Shown piece by piece: positions 50,986 through 60,164 of a stretch of 64,000 bases of DNA. The first letter of the stretch is position 1, and each line of letters opens with the position of its first letter. Origin of the DNA: Burkholderia multivorans ATCC BAA-247. GTDB taxonomy: Bacteria > Pseudomonadota > Gammaproteobacteria > Burkholderiales > Burkholderiaceae. The DNA is taken from positions 2,666,001 to 2,730,000 of the forward strand of contig NZ_CP009832.1 of assembly GCF_000959525.1 (NCBI RefSeq), given 5' to 3'. Position numbers and translations under genes: made by a program. The notes below the pieces were generated by a model. The model was not told where the DNA came from. It saw nothing but the letters and a program-made list of their open reading frames with translations, and ran no database searches.

Positions 50986-51343
50986 GAGGCGACACTCCGT
51001 GAAACCTGTTTTTCTGGATAGGCTGCACTGTAGGGGCGCGCCGATTCGGCAACAATCCGCGCGCACGCACCGCATCGTTGCATTCGCGCACGCAATCGAC
51101 GCAATGACCGTTGCCAATAGAACGATTACCGCAACAGCCGAAGCAAAGAATCGCGCGGCCGGCCCGATTGCCGTTTTCCGGGTATCGCGTTCGGGTAAAA
51201 TACCGCCCTTTTGGCGTCCGCCGATCCGGCGGCCGCCGCCGCCAAAGCGCCGAACGGCGAATTTTGGCCGTCTAGAATACGCCGCGACGCCCGGCCCGAC
51301 CGGCCGCGTGCGCGCCCGGAACGTCAGCAACAGAAGGATGGAA
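50986..51343. other. Divergent promoter region of pirin and amino-acid importer genes
   Basis: No gene seen. TAAAAT at about 51196-51201 could be a -10 element for the importer operon. GAAGGA precedes the first start. Confidence 0.4.
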
Positions 51344-52120
51344 ATGAAGAAGGCCGCCCTGTGCGCCGCCCTCGCCCTCGTGGCGGGCAGCGCCTTCGCG
51401 AAGGAGTGGAAGACCGTGCGGATCGGCGTCGACGCGAGCTACCCGCCGTTCGAATCGACCGCGCCGAGCGGCGAGATCGTCGGTTTCGATGTCGATCTCA
51501 CGAAGGAAATCTGCAAGCGCATCGGCGTCAAGTGCGTATGGGTCGCGCAGGATCTCGACGGCATCATCCCGGCGCTGAAGGCGAAGAAGTACGACATCAT
51601 CGTGTCGTCGCTGACGGTCACCGACAAGCGCCGCGAGCAGATCGACTTTTCCGACAAGGTCTACGACGCGCCGGCGCGGATGATCGCGAAGGCCGGCTCG
51701 CCGCTGCAGCCGACGGTCGCGTCGCTGAAAGGCAAGCGCGTCGGCGTCGAGCAGGGCTCGACGCAGGAAACCTACGCGAAGACGTACTGGGAACCGCAGG
51801 GCGTCACGATCGTTCCTTACCAGAACCAGGACCAGGTCTATGCCGATCTCGGCTCGGGCCGCCTCGACGCGACGCTGCAGGACGAACTGCAGGCCGACTA
51901 CGGCTTCCTGCGCACGCCCCGCGGCAAGGGCTTCGCGTTCGCGGGCCCCGAGGTGAAGGATCCGAAGACGATCGGGGACGGCACCGCGATCGGGCTGCGC
52001 AAGGAAGATACGGACCTGAAGATCCGCATCAACAAGGCGCTGGCCGACATGCACAAGGACGGCACGTACGACCGTCTGTCGCACAAGTATTTCTCGTTCA
52101 GCGTCTACTCGGCGCGCTGA
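51344..52120 (+). CDS. Polar amino-acid ABC transporter substrate-binding protein (HisJ/ArgT-like)
   Basis: A 258-residue precursor with a signal peptide ending at SAFA-KEW. Class-3 binding-protein features: RIGVDASYPPFESTAPSGEI, GFDVDLTKEICKRIGVKC, DIIVSSLTVTDKRREQIDFS and GTAIGLRKEDTDLKIRINKA. ATG 51344 has GAAGGA six bases upstream. It is the first gene of a complete importer with two permeases and an ATPase; lysine/arginine/ornithine or histidine is the likely ligand. Confidence 0.93.
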   Translation: MKKAALCAALALVAGSAFAKEWKTVRIGVDASYPPFESTAPSGEIVGFDVDLTKEICKRIGVKCVWVAQDLDGIIPALKAKKYDIIVSSLTVTDKRREQIDFSDKVYDAPARMIAKAGSPLQPTVASLKGKRVGVEQGSTQETYAKTYWEPQGVTIVPYQNQDQVYADLGSGRLDATLQDELQADYGFLRTPRGKGFAFAGPEVKDPKTIGDGTAIGLRKEDTDLKIRINKALADMHKDGTYDRLSHKYFSFSVYSAR

Positions 52121-52333
52121 GCGCCGCGACGGGCGCAGCGGATGCGGGGGCGGCCCCGCCCCCGCGCAGTACAGGCAGTCAACCACGCGCCGCCCGCCCC
52201 TCGCCCGCCGCTTGCATCGCGGGCGCGCCCGGCTCCGATGCCGGGGCGGACGGCATGATACGTACGGGGCGTTCCGCGCAGCTTGGCGGGCGCGTCTTTC
52301 GCGGCGCAGCCGATGCGCCGTCAGGGACCACAT

Positions 52334-53023
52334 ATGTTTCTACAAGGTTACGGCCCGCTGATCCTCGCAGGCACCTGGCAAACCGTCAAACTGGCGGTGC
52401 TTTCGCTCGCGCTGTCGTTCCTGCTGGGTCTCGTCGGCGCGGCCGCCAAACTGTCCCGCAACCGCATCGCGAACGGCGTCGGCACCGTCTATACGACGCT
52501 GATCCGCGGCGTGCCCGATCTCGTGCTGATGCTGCTGCTGTTCTACAGCATCCAGATCTGGCTGAACATGGCGACCGACGCGCTCGGCTGGGATCAGATC
52601 GACATCGACCCGTTCCTCGCCGGCGTGCTCGTGCTCGGCTTCATCTACGGCGCGTACTTCACCGAAACGTTCCGCGGCGCGTTCCTGTCGGTGCCGCGCG
52701 GCCAGCTCGAAGCGGGCAGCGCGTACGGCATGACGAACTGGCAGGTGTTCACGCGGATCATGTTCCCGCAGATGATGCGCTTCGCGCTGCCGGGCATCGG
52801 CAACAACTGGCAGGTGCTCGTGAAGTCCACCGCGCTCGTGTCGATCATCGGTCTCGCCGACGTCGTGAAGGCGTCGCAGGATGCCGGCAAGGGCACGCTG
52901 CGGTTCTTCTTCTTCACGCTGATCGCCGGCGCGATCTACCTCGCCATCACGACGATCTCGAACTTCGTGCTGATGTGGCTTGAAAAGCGCTACTCGACCG
53001 GCGTCCGCAAGGCAGACCTATGA
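52334..53023 (+). CDS. Amino-acid ABC transporter permease (HisQ-like)
   Basis: A 229-residue permease with about five membrane helices (GTWQTVKLAVLSLALSFLLG...) and the EAA loop RGAFLSVPRGQLEAGSAYGM. It ends in VRKADL and overlaps the next permease by 4 bp. The 213-bp gap after the binding-protein gene holds a GC hairpin (GGGGGCGG/CCGCCCCC near 52146-52164), which could lower expression of membrane parts relative to the binding protein. Confidence 0.92.
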   Translation: MFLQGYGPLILAGTWQTVKLAVLSLALSFLLGLVGAAAKLSRNRIANGVGTVYTTLIRGVPDLVLMLLLFYSIQIWLNMATDALGWDQIDIDPFLAGVLVLGFIYGAYFTETFRGAFLSVPRGQLEAGSAYGMTNWQVFTRIMFPQMMRFALPGIGNNWQVLVKSTALVSIIGLADVVKASQDAGKGTLRFFFFTLIAGAIYLAITTISNFVLMWLEKRYSTGVRKADL

Positions 53024-53733
53024 TCGAACTCATCCAAGAATACTGGCGCAACTATCTGTACACCGACGGCTACCGGATCACGGGCGTCGCGATCACGCTG
53101 TGGCTGCTCGTCGTGTCGATCGGGCTCGGGTTCTGCCTGTCGGTGCCGCTCGCGGTCGCGCGCGTGTCGAAGCGCAAATGGCTGTCGCGCGCGGTATGGC
53201 TCTATACCTACGTGTTCCGCGGCACGCCGCTCTACGTGCAGCTGCTGCTCTGCTATACGGGCCTGTACAGCCTGCAGGTCGTGCGCGGCACGCCGATGCT
53301 CGATGCGTTCTTCCGCGAAGGCATGAACTGCACGCTGCTCGCGTTCACGCTGAACACCTGCGCGTATACCACCGAGATCTTCGCGGGCGCGATCAAGGCG
53401 ACGTCGTACGGCGAGATCGAAGCCGCGCGCGCGTACGGGATGTCGACGTTCACGATGTACCGCCGCGTGATCCTGCCGTCCGCGCTGCGCCGCTCGCTGC
53501 CGCTCTACAGCAACGAAGTGATCCTGATGCTGCACGCCACGACCGTCGCGTTCACCGCGACCGTGCCCGACATCCTGAAGATCGCGCGCGACGTCAACTC
53601 GGCGACCTACATGTCGTTCCACGCATTCGGGATCGCCGCCCTGCTCTATCTCGTGATCTCCTTCACGCTCGTCTGGCTGTTCCGCCGCGCCGAGCGCCGC
53701 TGGCTCGCGTATCTGCGCCCGCAAGGCAAGTAA
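53020..53733 (+). CDS. Amino-acid ABC transporter permease (HisM-like)
   Basis: A 237-residue permease (MIELIQEYWRNYLYTDGYRI...), HisM-type with TYVFRGTPLYVQLLLCYTGL and EAA loop AGAIKATSYGEIEAARAYGM. Overlaps the HisQ-like gene, indicating a 1:1 heterodimer. Confidence 0.93.
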   Translation: MIELIQEYWRNYLYTDGYRITGVAITLWLLVVSIGLGFCLSVPLAVARVSKRKWLSRAVWLYTYVFRGTPLYVQLLLCYTGLYSLQVVRGTPMLDAFFREGMNCTLLAFTLNTCAYTTEIFAGAIKATSYGEIEAARAYGMSTFTMYRRVILPSALRRSLPLYSNEVILMLHATTVAFTATVPDILKIARDVNSATYMSFHAFGIAALLYLVISFTLVWLFRRAERRWLAYLRPQGK

Positions 53734-53751
53734 GTTTCCGCAGGACTATTC

Positions 53752-54531
53752 ATGAATTCCCAGACCCAGAAGCTTTTCGTCGACGATCTTCACAAGCGGT
53801 ACGGCAGCAACGAGGTGCTCAAGGGCGTGTCGCTGAAGGCGAACGCCGGCGACGTGATCAGCGTGATCGGCTCGTCCGGCTCCGGCAAAAGCACGATGCT
53901 GCGCTGTATCAACTTCCTCGAGCAGCCGAATGCGGGCCGCATCTTCGTCGACCGCGAGGAAGTGCGCACCGCGGCCGACAAGACGGGCGCACTGCGCGCC
54001 GCCGATCCGAAGCAGCTGCAGCGCGTACGCACGAAGCTCGCGATGGTGTTCCAGCACTTCAATCTGTGGTCGCACATGAACGTGATCGAGAACGTGATGG
54101 AAGCGCCCGTGCACGTGCTCGGCATTTCGAAGAAGGAAGCCGAGGAGCGCGCGCGCGAGTATCTCGAGAAGGTCGGGCTCGCGCCGCGCGTCGAGAAGCA
54201 GTATCCGTCGCACCTGTCGGGCGGCCAGCAGCAGCGCGTCGCGATCGCGCGCGCGCTGGCGATGCATCCGGACGTGATGCTGTTCGACGAGCCGACTTCC
54301 GCGCTCGATCCGGAACTCGTCGGCGAAGTGCTGAAGGTGATGCAGAAGCTCGCCGAGGAAGGTCGCACGATGATCGTCGTCACGCATGAGATGGGTTTCG
54401 CGCGCAACGTCTCGAACCACGTGATGTTCCTGCACCAGGGGCGCGTCGAGGAAGAAGGCGTGCCGGCCGACGTGTTCGCGAACCCGAAGAGCGAGCGCCT
54501 GAAGCAGTTTCTGTCGGGCAGCCTCAAGTAA
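53752..54531 (+). CDS. Amino-acid ABC transporter ATPase (HisP-like)
   Basis: A 259-residue ATPase: Walker [21 protein letters not shown], signature [20 protein letters not shown], Walker [20 protein letters not shown], and H-loop [10 protein letters not shown]. The insertion [20 protein letters not shown] is typical of HisP. It energises the permease pair encoded just upstream. Confidence 0.96.
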   Translation: MNSQTQKLFVDDLHKRYGSNEVLKGVSLKANAGDVISVIGSSGSGKSTMLRCINFLEQPNAGRIFVDREEVRTAADKTGALRAADPKQLQRVRTKLAMVFQHFNLWSHMNVIENVMEAPVHVLGISKKEAEERAREYLEKVGLAPRVEKQYPSHLSGGQQQRVAIARALAMHPDVMLFDEPTSALDPELVGEVLKVMQKLAEEGRTMIVVTHEMGFARNVSNHVMFLHQGRVEEEGVPADVFANPKSERLKQFLSGSLK

Positions 54532-54551
54532 CGCGCCGCGCGTCCCGCCGC

Positions 54552-54595
54552 GCAAAACGAGCGCCCCGCGGTTCGCCGCGCGGCGCTCGTTTTGC
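54552..54595. terminator. Bidirectional terminator
   Basis: GCAAAACGAGCGCC (54552-54565) and GGCGCTCGTTTTGC (54582-54595) are a perfect 14-bp inverted repeat with further pairing in the loop, between convergent ATPase and GNAT genes. Confidence 0.9.
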
Positions 54596-54597
54596 GT

Positions 54598-55095
54598 TTA
54601 CGTGGCGTCGACCGGCGCGTCGGCGGCGAATGCGCGCAAGGCGTCGCCCGCCAACCGGTAGCGCACCCACTCGCTCTGCGGCGCCGCGCCGACGCTTTCG
54701 TAGAAGCGGATCGCCGGTTCGTTCCAGTCGAGCACGCTCCATTCGAAACGGCCGCAGCCCGACTCGACGGCGATCCGCGCGAGCGTCTTCAGGAGCCGCA
54801 GGCCGGCGCCCGCGCCGCGAAAGCGCGGCGAGACGTACAGATCCTCCAGATACAGCCCCTGCCGACCGAGCCAGGTCGAATACGAGAAGAAATACACGGC
54901 GAAGCCGGCCGGCTCGCCGTCGACTTCGCAGATCAGCGCGCGCGCGGGCGACGCGTCGCCGAACAGGCTGCGCTCGAGCGATGCAGGCGTCGCGACGACC
55001 TCGTGCTCGGCTTTCTCGTAGACGGCCAGCTCGGTAATGAAACGCAGGATCAGCGGCACGTCGGCGACGGTCGCGCGGCGGATGTCGATTTGCAC
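54598..55095 (-). CDS. GNAT family N-acetyltransferase
   Basis: A 165-residue acetyltransferase: MQIDIRRATVADVPLILRFI start, EDLYVSPRFRGAGAGLRLLK (motif A, acetyl-CoA pyrophosphate loop RGAGAG), and WSVLDWNEPAIRFYESVGA (motif B). It resembles diamine/spermidine-type or YhhY-like members with the same layout, substrate unknown. Confidence 0.9.
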   Translation of the reverse strand: MQIDIRRATVADVPLILRFITELAVYEKAEHEVVATPASLERSLFGDASPARALICEVDGEPAGFAVYFFSYSTWLGRQGLYLEDLYVSPRFRGAGAGLRLLKTLARIAVESGCGRFEWSVLDWNEPAIRFYESVGAAPQSEWVRYRLAGDALRAFAADAPVDAT

Positions 55096-55228
55096 GGCAG
55101 GAGCCCTCCTTCGGCCCGGACGAAAACGGAGAGAGCGCCGCGATTCGCGCTGGCGCTCGTCGAACCGACATGCTACGTTCGCGTCGCGCCTGCAGGAAGT
55201 GCAGTTTTTTCATTCGGATCTGAACGCC

Positions 55229-56151
55229 ATGCATCACGATTTGCGCCGTCTCGACCTGAACCTGCTGCTCGTCTTCGACGCGCTGTACCGCCACCGCGCT
55301 CGGTGGCCGCGGCCGCATACGAGCTCGCGATGAGTCCGTCCGCGCTGAGCCACGCGCTCGCACGGCTGCGCGACGCGATCGGCGACGCGCTGTTCGTGCG
55401 CCTCGGCAACGAGATGCAGCCGACCGTGCGCGCGGACGACATCGCGACCTGGGCCGGCGACGCGCTCGACGCGATGTCGAAAGGGCTCGCGCGGGCGCGG
55501 CGCTTCGATCCGGCGCACAGCGACCGCACCTTCGTATTCGCGGCGACCGACTACACGGCGTTCGCTGTGCTGCCGGCGTTCGTCGCGCAGATCCAGGAGG
55601 CGGCGCCGCGACTGCGGATCCGCGTCGTCCATTCCGACCGGAAGATCGCCGTCGACGAACTGGCCGCCGGCCGCATCGATTTCGCGCTCGGCTATCACGA
55701 GGAAGCGGTCGCCGATGCGCCGGGTATCGAAGACTTCGACTGGTTCGCGGACGACTATGTCGTGATCGCGAGTGCCGCCCACCCGACGATCCGCCGACGC
55801 CTGACGCTCGACCAGTATCTGGCGGCGCGCCACGTGGTCGTCACGCCGTGGAACGAATCGCGCGGCGTGATCGATTACGTGCTGGACCGGCTCGGCCTCG
55901 CGCGCGACGTCGCGGTGCAACTGCCGACCGTGCTGGCCGCGCCATTCATGATCGCGCAATCCGCGCTGCTGATGACCGTGCCGAACCGCGCCGCGCAGAC
56001 GCTGCGGCACGCCGCGCCGATCCGCCTCTTTCCCGCGCCGTTCGAGATTCCGCGCTACACGCTGAAGGTCTACTCGCACGCGAAGCATGCGCGCACCGAC
56101 GCGCACCGCTGGATTCGCGCGCGCCTGCTGGAGGCGCGGCCGCACGCCTAG
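55229..56151 (+). pseudogene. LysR-type regulator broken by a 2-bp insertion
   Basis: ATG 55229 begins a normal LysR HTH (LRRLDLNLLLVFDALYRHR), then the frame is lost. In another frame the protein continues SVAAAAYELAMSPSALSHAL and LRDAIGDALFVRLGNEMQPT through a full effector domain to 56151. The breakpoint reads CGCGCTCGG at 55295-55303 where CGCTCGG would keep frame, so one GC dinucleotide is extra. Without it the protein would have 306 residues, the usual LysR size. Could be a true mutation, a sequencing error, or a slip in a short GC run. Confidence 0.85.
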
Positions 56152-56321
56152 CGCGCCGCACGGAGCGCGGCGAGACATCGCTGCCGAACGCGCGAGCGCA
56201 TCCCTTACCCGCCGAAATCATTACGAATTACTTACCAATTCCGCGCTCTGCCCGCATACGCCGGCGTTTTATCGACGTCAATACTGGCAATCCTTGATCC
56301 CGATTCGCCGAAATCGTGTCT

Positions 56322-56342
56322 CCCTTGTCGGACAAGGGTTTT
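56322..56342 (+). terminator. Intrinsic terminator
   Basis: CCCTTGT (56322-56328), CGG loop, ACAAGGG (56332-56338), then TTTT. It lies 170 bp beyond the LysR frame. Confidence 0.75.
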
Positions 56343-56389
56343 CCGGCGATCGGCGGCGCGCGCACGGCCGTCGCGGGCCGTGTTGCATG

Positions 56390-56700
56390 GCAATTTGGCG
56401 ACACGTGTTAGTCAAACAACGATTTCCGTCGCCACAAAATTGTATTTTTGCTAAATTAGTAACCAAAGTAGCAAAACGAAGTGCGTGAAATGTAGTTTAG
56501 CTTCACGACACAACAAGGAGACCCCGCAGACCCACCCGGCCGCGCGGGACCGCTCAACGGCACTCCCGTCCGCTTGCCCCGCGTGCTGCGCCGACCCGGC
56601 CCTGCACGAGGTCTCCCTGGTTATCCCGCTTTTGCCCGCCGCTCGCCGCGTCGGGCATCTCGTGCAGTCTGGGTTGACTTTTTGACAGGGTATGGAGGAG
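56390..56700 (+). promoter_or_regulatory. AT-rich leader of the porin gene
   Basis: The stretch 56400-56480 is markedly AT-rich (TTGTATTTTTGCTAAATTAG) and probably contains the porin promoter. A long untranslated leader of about 200 bases follows, ending in GGAGGAG before the start codon. Confidence 0.5.
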
Positions 56701-56703
56701 ATG

Positions 56704-57780
56704 ATGAAGAAAGCTTTGGTCGCGGCCGCGCTGATGGCTGCTGGGGTGGTGACGGCGCATGCACAGAGCAGCGTGACGCTGTACGGTCGCCTGGATGCCG
56801 GCCTCGAATACATGAACGGCTTCCAAAACGGTCACCAATTCCGCGCGGAAAGCGGCGACTGGGGCACGAGCCTGTGGGGCTTGAAGGGCACCGAAGACAT
56901 CGGCGGCGGCAACAAGATCCTGTTCCACCTGGAAGGCGCGTTCAACACGATGACGGGCGGCTTCAGCGGCTCGATCTGGGATCGTTTCGCGACCGTCGGT
57001 ATCTCCAACGACCGCTACGGTACGCTGCTGCTCGGTCGCGAACTCGCGATCGCAAACGGCGTGTGGGACTTCGACCCGTTCGGCCAGTCGAACTGGTCGA
57101 CCGCGTCGCTCGTGCGCGGCCGCAACTGGAACAAGACCAGCAACAACGTGTCGTATCAGTCGCCGCAGTTCTACGGCCTCGACTTCTACGGCCAGTTCTC
57201 GTTCTCGAACTCGACCAGCTTCAACGGCAACACGACGGCCGGCCAGCCGGGTCGTGCAGCCGGCGCGCAGATCACGTACACGAACTCGCTGTTCCAGTTG
57301 CGCGGCATCTATGACGAAACGCGCGACAGCAACGGCCGCTTCTCGGACGTGTTCAACTACTCGCGCGAATATTTCGCGGGCCTGAACGTGTTCCTCGGCC
57401 AGTTCAAGCTGCAGGCTGCTTACCAGGCCTCGCGCGCCGACGGCAGCGGCGGCCCCGCAGCGAACGCAGGCGTGACCGGCACCCAGCAAGTCTGGGGCGG
57501 CGTGACGTGGCAGGCGACGCCGGCCGCGGCACTGATCGCAGCCGTGTATCACGTGAACGCGAACCACGGCGGCGGCAACGCGAACATCTACACGGTCGGC
57601 GGCTCGTACAACATCTCGAAGCGCACGCTGTTCGACTTGCAGGTCGCGACGGTGCGCAACAGCTCGACGGCGAACTTCGGCCTGAACGCGAACCCGGCCG
57701 GCACGGCCGTGTCGACCGGCAACCCGCATCCGGGCGGCAGCCAGACCGGCGTCTACGCCGGCATCCAGCACCTGTTCTGA
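56704..57780 (+). CDS. Gram-negative general porin (OmpC-like, Burkholderia type)
   Basis: A 358-residue precursor. The signal peptide MKKALVAAALMAAGVVTAHA ends before QSSVTLYGRLDAGLEY, the classical Burkholderia porin start; the loop 3 region and final strand (GVYAGIQHLF, C-terminal Phe) fit a 16-strand barrel. ATG 56704 is chosen from three close ATGs because GGAGGAG lies just upstream. Transports small solutes across the outer membrane. Confidence 0.95.
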   Translation: MKKALVAAALMAAGVVTAHAQSSVTLYGRLDAGLEYMNGFQNGHQFRAESGDWGTSLWGLKGTEDIGGGNKILFHLEGAFNTMTGGFSGSIWDRFATVGISNDRYGTLLLGRELAIANGVWDFDPFGQSNWSTASLVRGRNWNKTSNNVSYQSPQFYGLDFYGQFSFSNSTSFNGNTTAGQPGRAAGAQITYTNSLFQLRGIYDETRDSNGRFSDVFNYSREYFAGLNVFLGQFKLQAAYQASRADGSGGPAANAGVTGTQQVWGGVTWQATPAAALIAAVYHVNANHGGGNANIYTVGGSYNISKRTLFDLQVATVRNSSTANFGLNANPAGTAVSTGNPHPGGSQTGVYAGIQHLF

Positions 57781-57841
57781 TCAGGCGCCGTCCAAAGAAC
57801 GATTCGACAACGCTTTCCACGCTGCTGCGAGAGGCGCGTAT

Positions 57842-57878
57842 CGGTGCGGTACCCAATCGGGTATCCGCACCGTTTTTT
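57842..57878 (+). terminator. Intrinsic terminator of the porin gene
   Basis: CGGTGCGGTACCC (57842-57854) pairs with GGGTATCCGCACCG (57859-57872) with one bulge, followed by TTTTTT. Confidence 0.85.
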
Positions 57879-57925
57879 ATTGGCGGGCCGGATTGCGCGG
57901 CCCATGCCGTGAAGCGATGCGGCGC

Positions 57926-58276
<351 letters not shown>

Positions 58277-58339
58277 TCAATGCTCGTGTGGAATGAAAAA
58301 TCGCGATCCCGATTGTAAGCCGCCGACGTCGCGCGCGGC

Positions 58340-60064
58340 TCAGTCAAGGCCTTCGCCGAGGCGTTCGCCAAGGCGTTCGCCAAGGCGTTCGGCAAAGCGC
58401 GACGTGATGGGATAACGCCAGTCGCGCCCGAACGCACGGTGCGTGACGCGAATCCCGATCGGCGCCTGGCGCCGCTTGTACTCGTTGAGCTTGATGAGCC
58501 GCGTCACGCGCGCGACGTCGGCCGGCGCGTAGCCGGCCGCGACGATTTCGGCGAGCGGGCGGTCCTCTTCCATGTACATCCGCATGATCGCGTCGAGCAC
58601 GTCGTAAGGCGGCAGGCTGTCCTGGTCGGTCTGGTTCTCGCGCAGTTCGGCCGACGGCGCGCGCGTGAGGATCCGTTCGGGGATGATGTCGCGCCGCCCG
58701 TAGTCGGACGTCGCGTTCCGGTAGCGGCACAGCCGGTAGACCAGCGTTTTGGCGATGTCCTTCAGCACCGCGAAGCCGCCCGCCATGTCGCCGTACAGCG
58801 TGCAGTAGCCGACCGCCATCTCGCTCTTGTTGCCGGTGGTCAGCACGATCGAGCCGAACTTGTTCGACAGCGCCATCAGCAGCGTGCCGCGGATGCGCGC
58901 CTGGATGTTCTCCTCGGTCGCGTCTTCCGCGCGGCCCACGAATTCGGCGGCGAGCGCCGCCCGGAACGCGTCGAACATCGGCGCGATCGCGATCTCGTCG
59001 TAGCGCACGCCGACGCGCCGCGCCATGTCGGCCGCGTCCGTCGTCGAGATGTCGGCCGTGTAGCGCGACGGCATCATCACGGCGCGCACGCGCTCGGGCC
59101 CGAGCGCATCGCACGCGACGGCCAGCACGAGCGCCGAATCGACGCCGCCCGACAGCCCGATCAGCGCGCCCGGAAAGCCGTTCTTGCCGATGTAGTCGCG
59201 CACGCCGAGCACGAGCGCGCGATAGACCTGTGCCTCGACCGGCAGCGGCGGCGCGATCGCGCCGGGCAGCGGCCGCGCGCCGTCGAATTCGACGATCGCG
59301 TGCCCCTCGTCGAACTGCGGCATCTGTGCGACGAGCGTGCCCTGCCCGTCGAGCACGAACGAGCCGCCGTCGAACACCAGTTCGTCCTGCCCGCCGACGA
59401 GGTTCACGTACACCATCGGCAGCCCCGTCTCGCGGATCCGCGCGCGCAGGATGTCGACGCGCATCGCTTCCTTGTTCATGTGGTACGGCGAGCCGTTCGG
59501 GATCAGCAGCACCTGCGCGCCGGCCGCCTTCGCGATCTGCGCGGCCGACGCGTGCCACGCATCCTCGCAGATGATCACGCCGAATTTCACGCCGTTGAGC
59601 TCGAAGACGAGCGGCTCGGCGTCGGTCGCGAAATAGCGCTTCTCGTCGAACACCTCGGCGTTCGGCAGATCCTGCTTGCGGTAGGTGCCGACGATCCGGC
59701 CGCCGACGATCAGCGACGCCGCGTTGTACGTGTCGACCGGCGGCACGCCGCGCTCGATCGGGCGGTTTGCATTACCATCGACGCCTGGCGCACCGCGCAG
59801 CGGATGACCGACCAGCACCGCGAGCCCGTCGAGCGGCTTGAGCGCATCGGCGAGCGCGTCGAGCGCGGCGGCCGCTTCCGCGTAGAACGCGGGACGCAGC
59901 AGCAGGTCTTCCGGCGGATAGCCGGACAGCGCGAGTTCCGGCGCGATCATCAGGTGCGCACCATCTTCGTGCGCGGCACGGGCCGCCGCGACGATGCGCG
60001 CGACGTTGCCGGCAAAGTCGCCGACGGTGACGTTGATCTGGGCGAGAGCGAGTCGGGTCTTCAT
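58340..60064 (-). CDS. nadE: Glutamine-dependent NAD+ synthetase
   Basis: A 574-residue two-domain enzyme; the ATG at 60064 starts MKTRLALAQINVTVGDFAGN. Residues 1-~270 are a nitrilase-type glutaminase (Glu in APELALSGYPP, Lys in YRKQDLPN, Cys in GVIICEDAWH) supplying ammonia; residues about 290-550 are the synthetase with P-loop GLSGGVDSALVLAVACDAL. It makes NAD from deamido-NAD. The C-terminus carries a 12-bp tandem repeat giving ERLGERLGERLGEGLD, longer than expected. Confidence 0.95.
   Translation of the reverse strand: MKTRLALAQINVTVGDFAGNVARIVAAARAAHEDGAHLMIAPELALSGYPPEDLLLRPAFYAEAAAALDALADALKPLDGLAVLVGHPLRGAPGVDGNANRPIERGVPPVDTYNAASLIVGGRIVGTYRKQDLPNAEVFDEKRYFATDAEPLVFELNGVKFGVIICEDAWHASAAQIAKAAGAQVLLIPNGSPYHMNKEAMRVDILRARIRETGLPMVYVNLVGGQDELVFDGGSFVLDGQGTLVAQMPQFDEGHAIVEFDGARPLPGAIAPPLPVEAQVYRALVLGVRDYIGKNGFPGALIGLSGGVDSALVLAVACDALGPERVRAVMMPSRYTADISTTDAADMARRVGVRYDEIAIAPMFDAFRAALAAEFVGRAEDATEENIQARIRGTLLMALSNKFGSIVLTTGNKSEMAVGYCTLYGDMAGGFAVLKDIAKTLVYRLCRYRNATSDYGRRDIIPERILTRAPSAELRENQTDQDSLPPYDVLDAIMRMYMEEDRPLAEIVAAGYAPADVARVTRLIKLNEYKRRQAPIGIRVTHRAFGRDWRYPITSRFAERLGERLGERLGEGLD
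58349..58396. repeat. 12-bp tandem repeat in the nadE 3' end
   Basis: Four units in register: GCCTTCGCCGAG, GCGTTCGCCAAG twice, and GCGTTCGGCAAA. They encode repeated Glu-Arg-Leu-Gly steps, so changes in copy number stay in frame. Confidence 0.85.
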
Positions 60065-60164
60065 GACGGGAGCGGCGCAGCCGGGCGGCGCGCGGTGAAC
60101 GGCTGACGAAAACGTCGCGGGGCGCGCACGCAACCGGCGACATCCAAACGGTACGGATTCACGC

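Noticed and set aside
55229-55333. Short frame considered as an independent small gene
   Set aside because: It is the intact LysR HTH N-terminus, and the rest of LysR follows in another frame after a 2-bp insertion.
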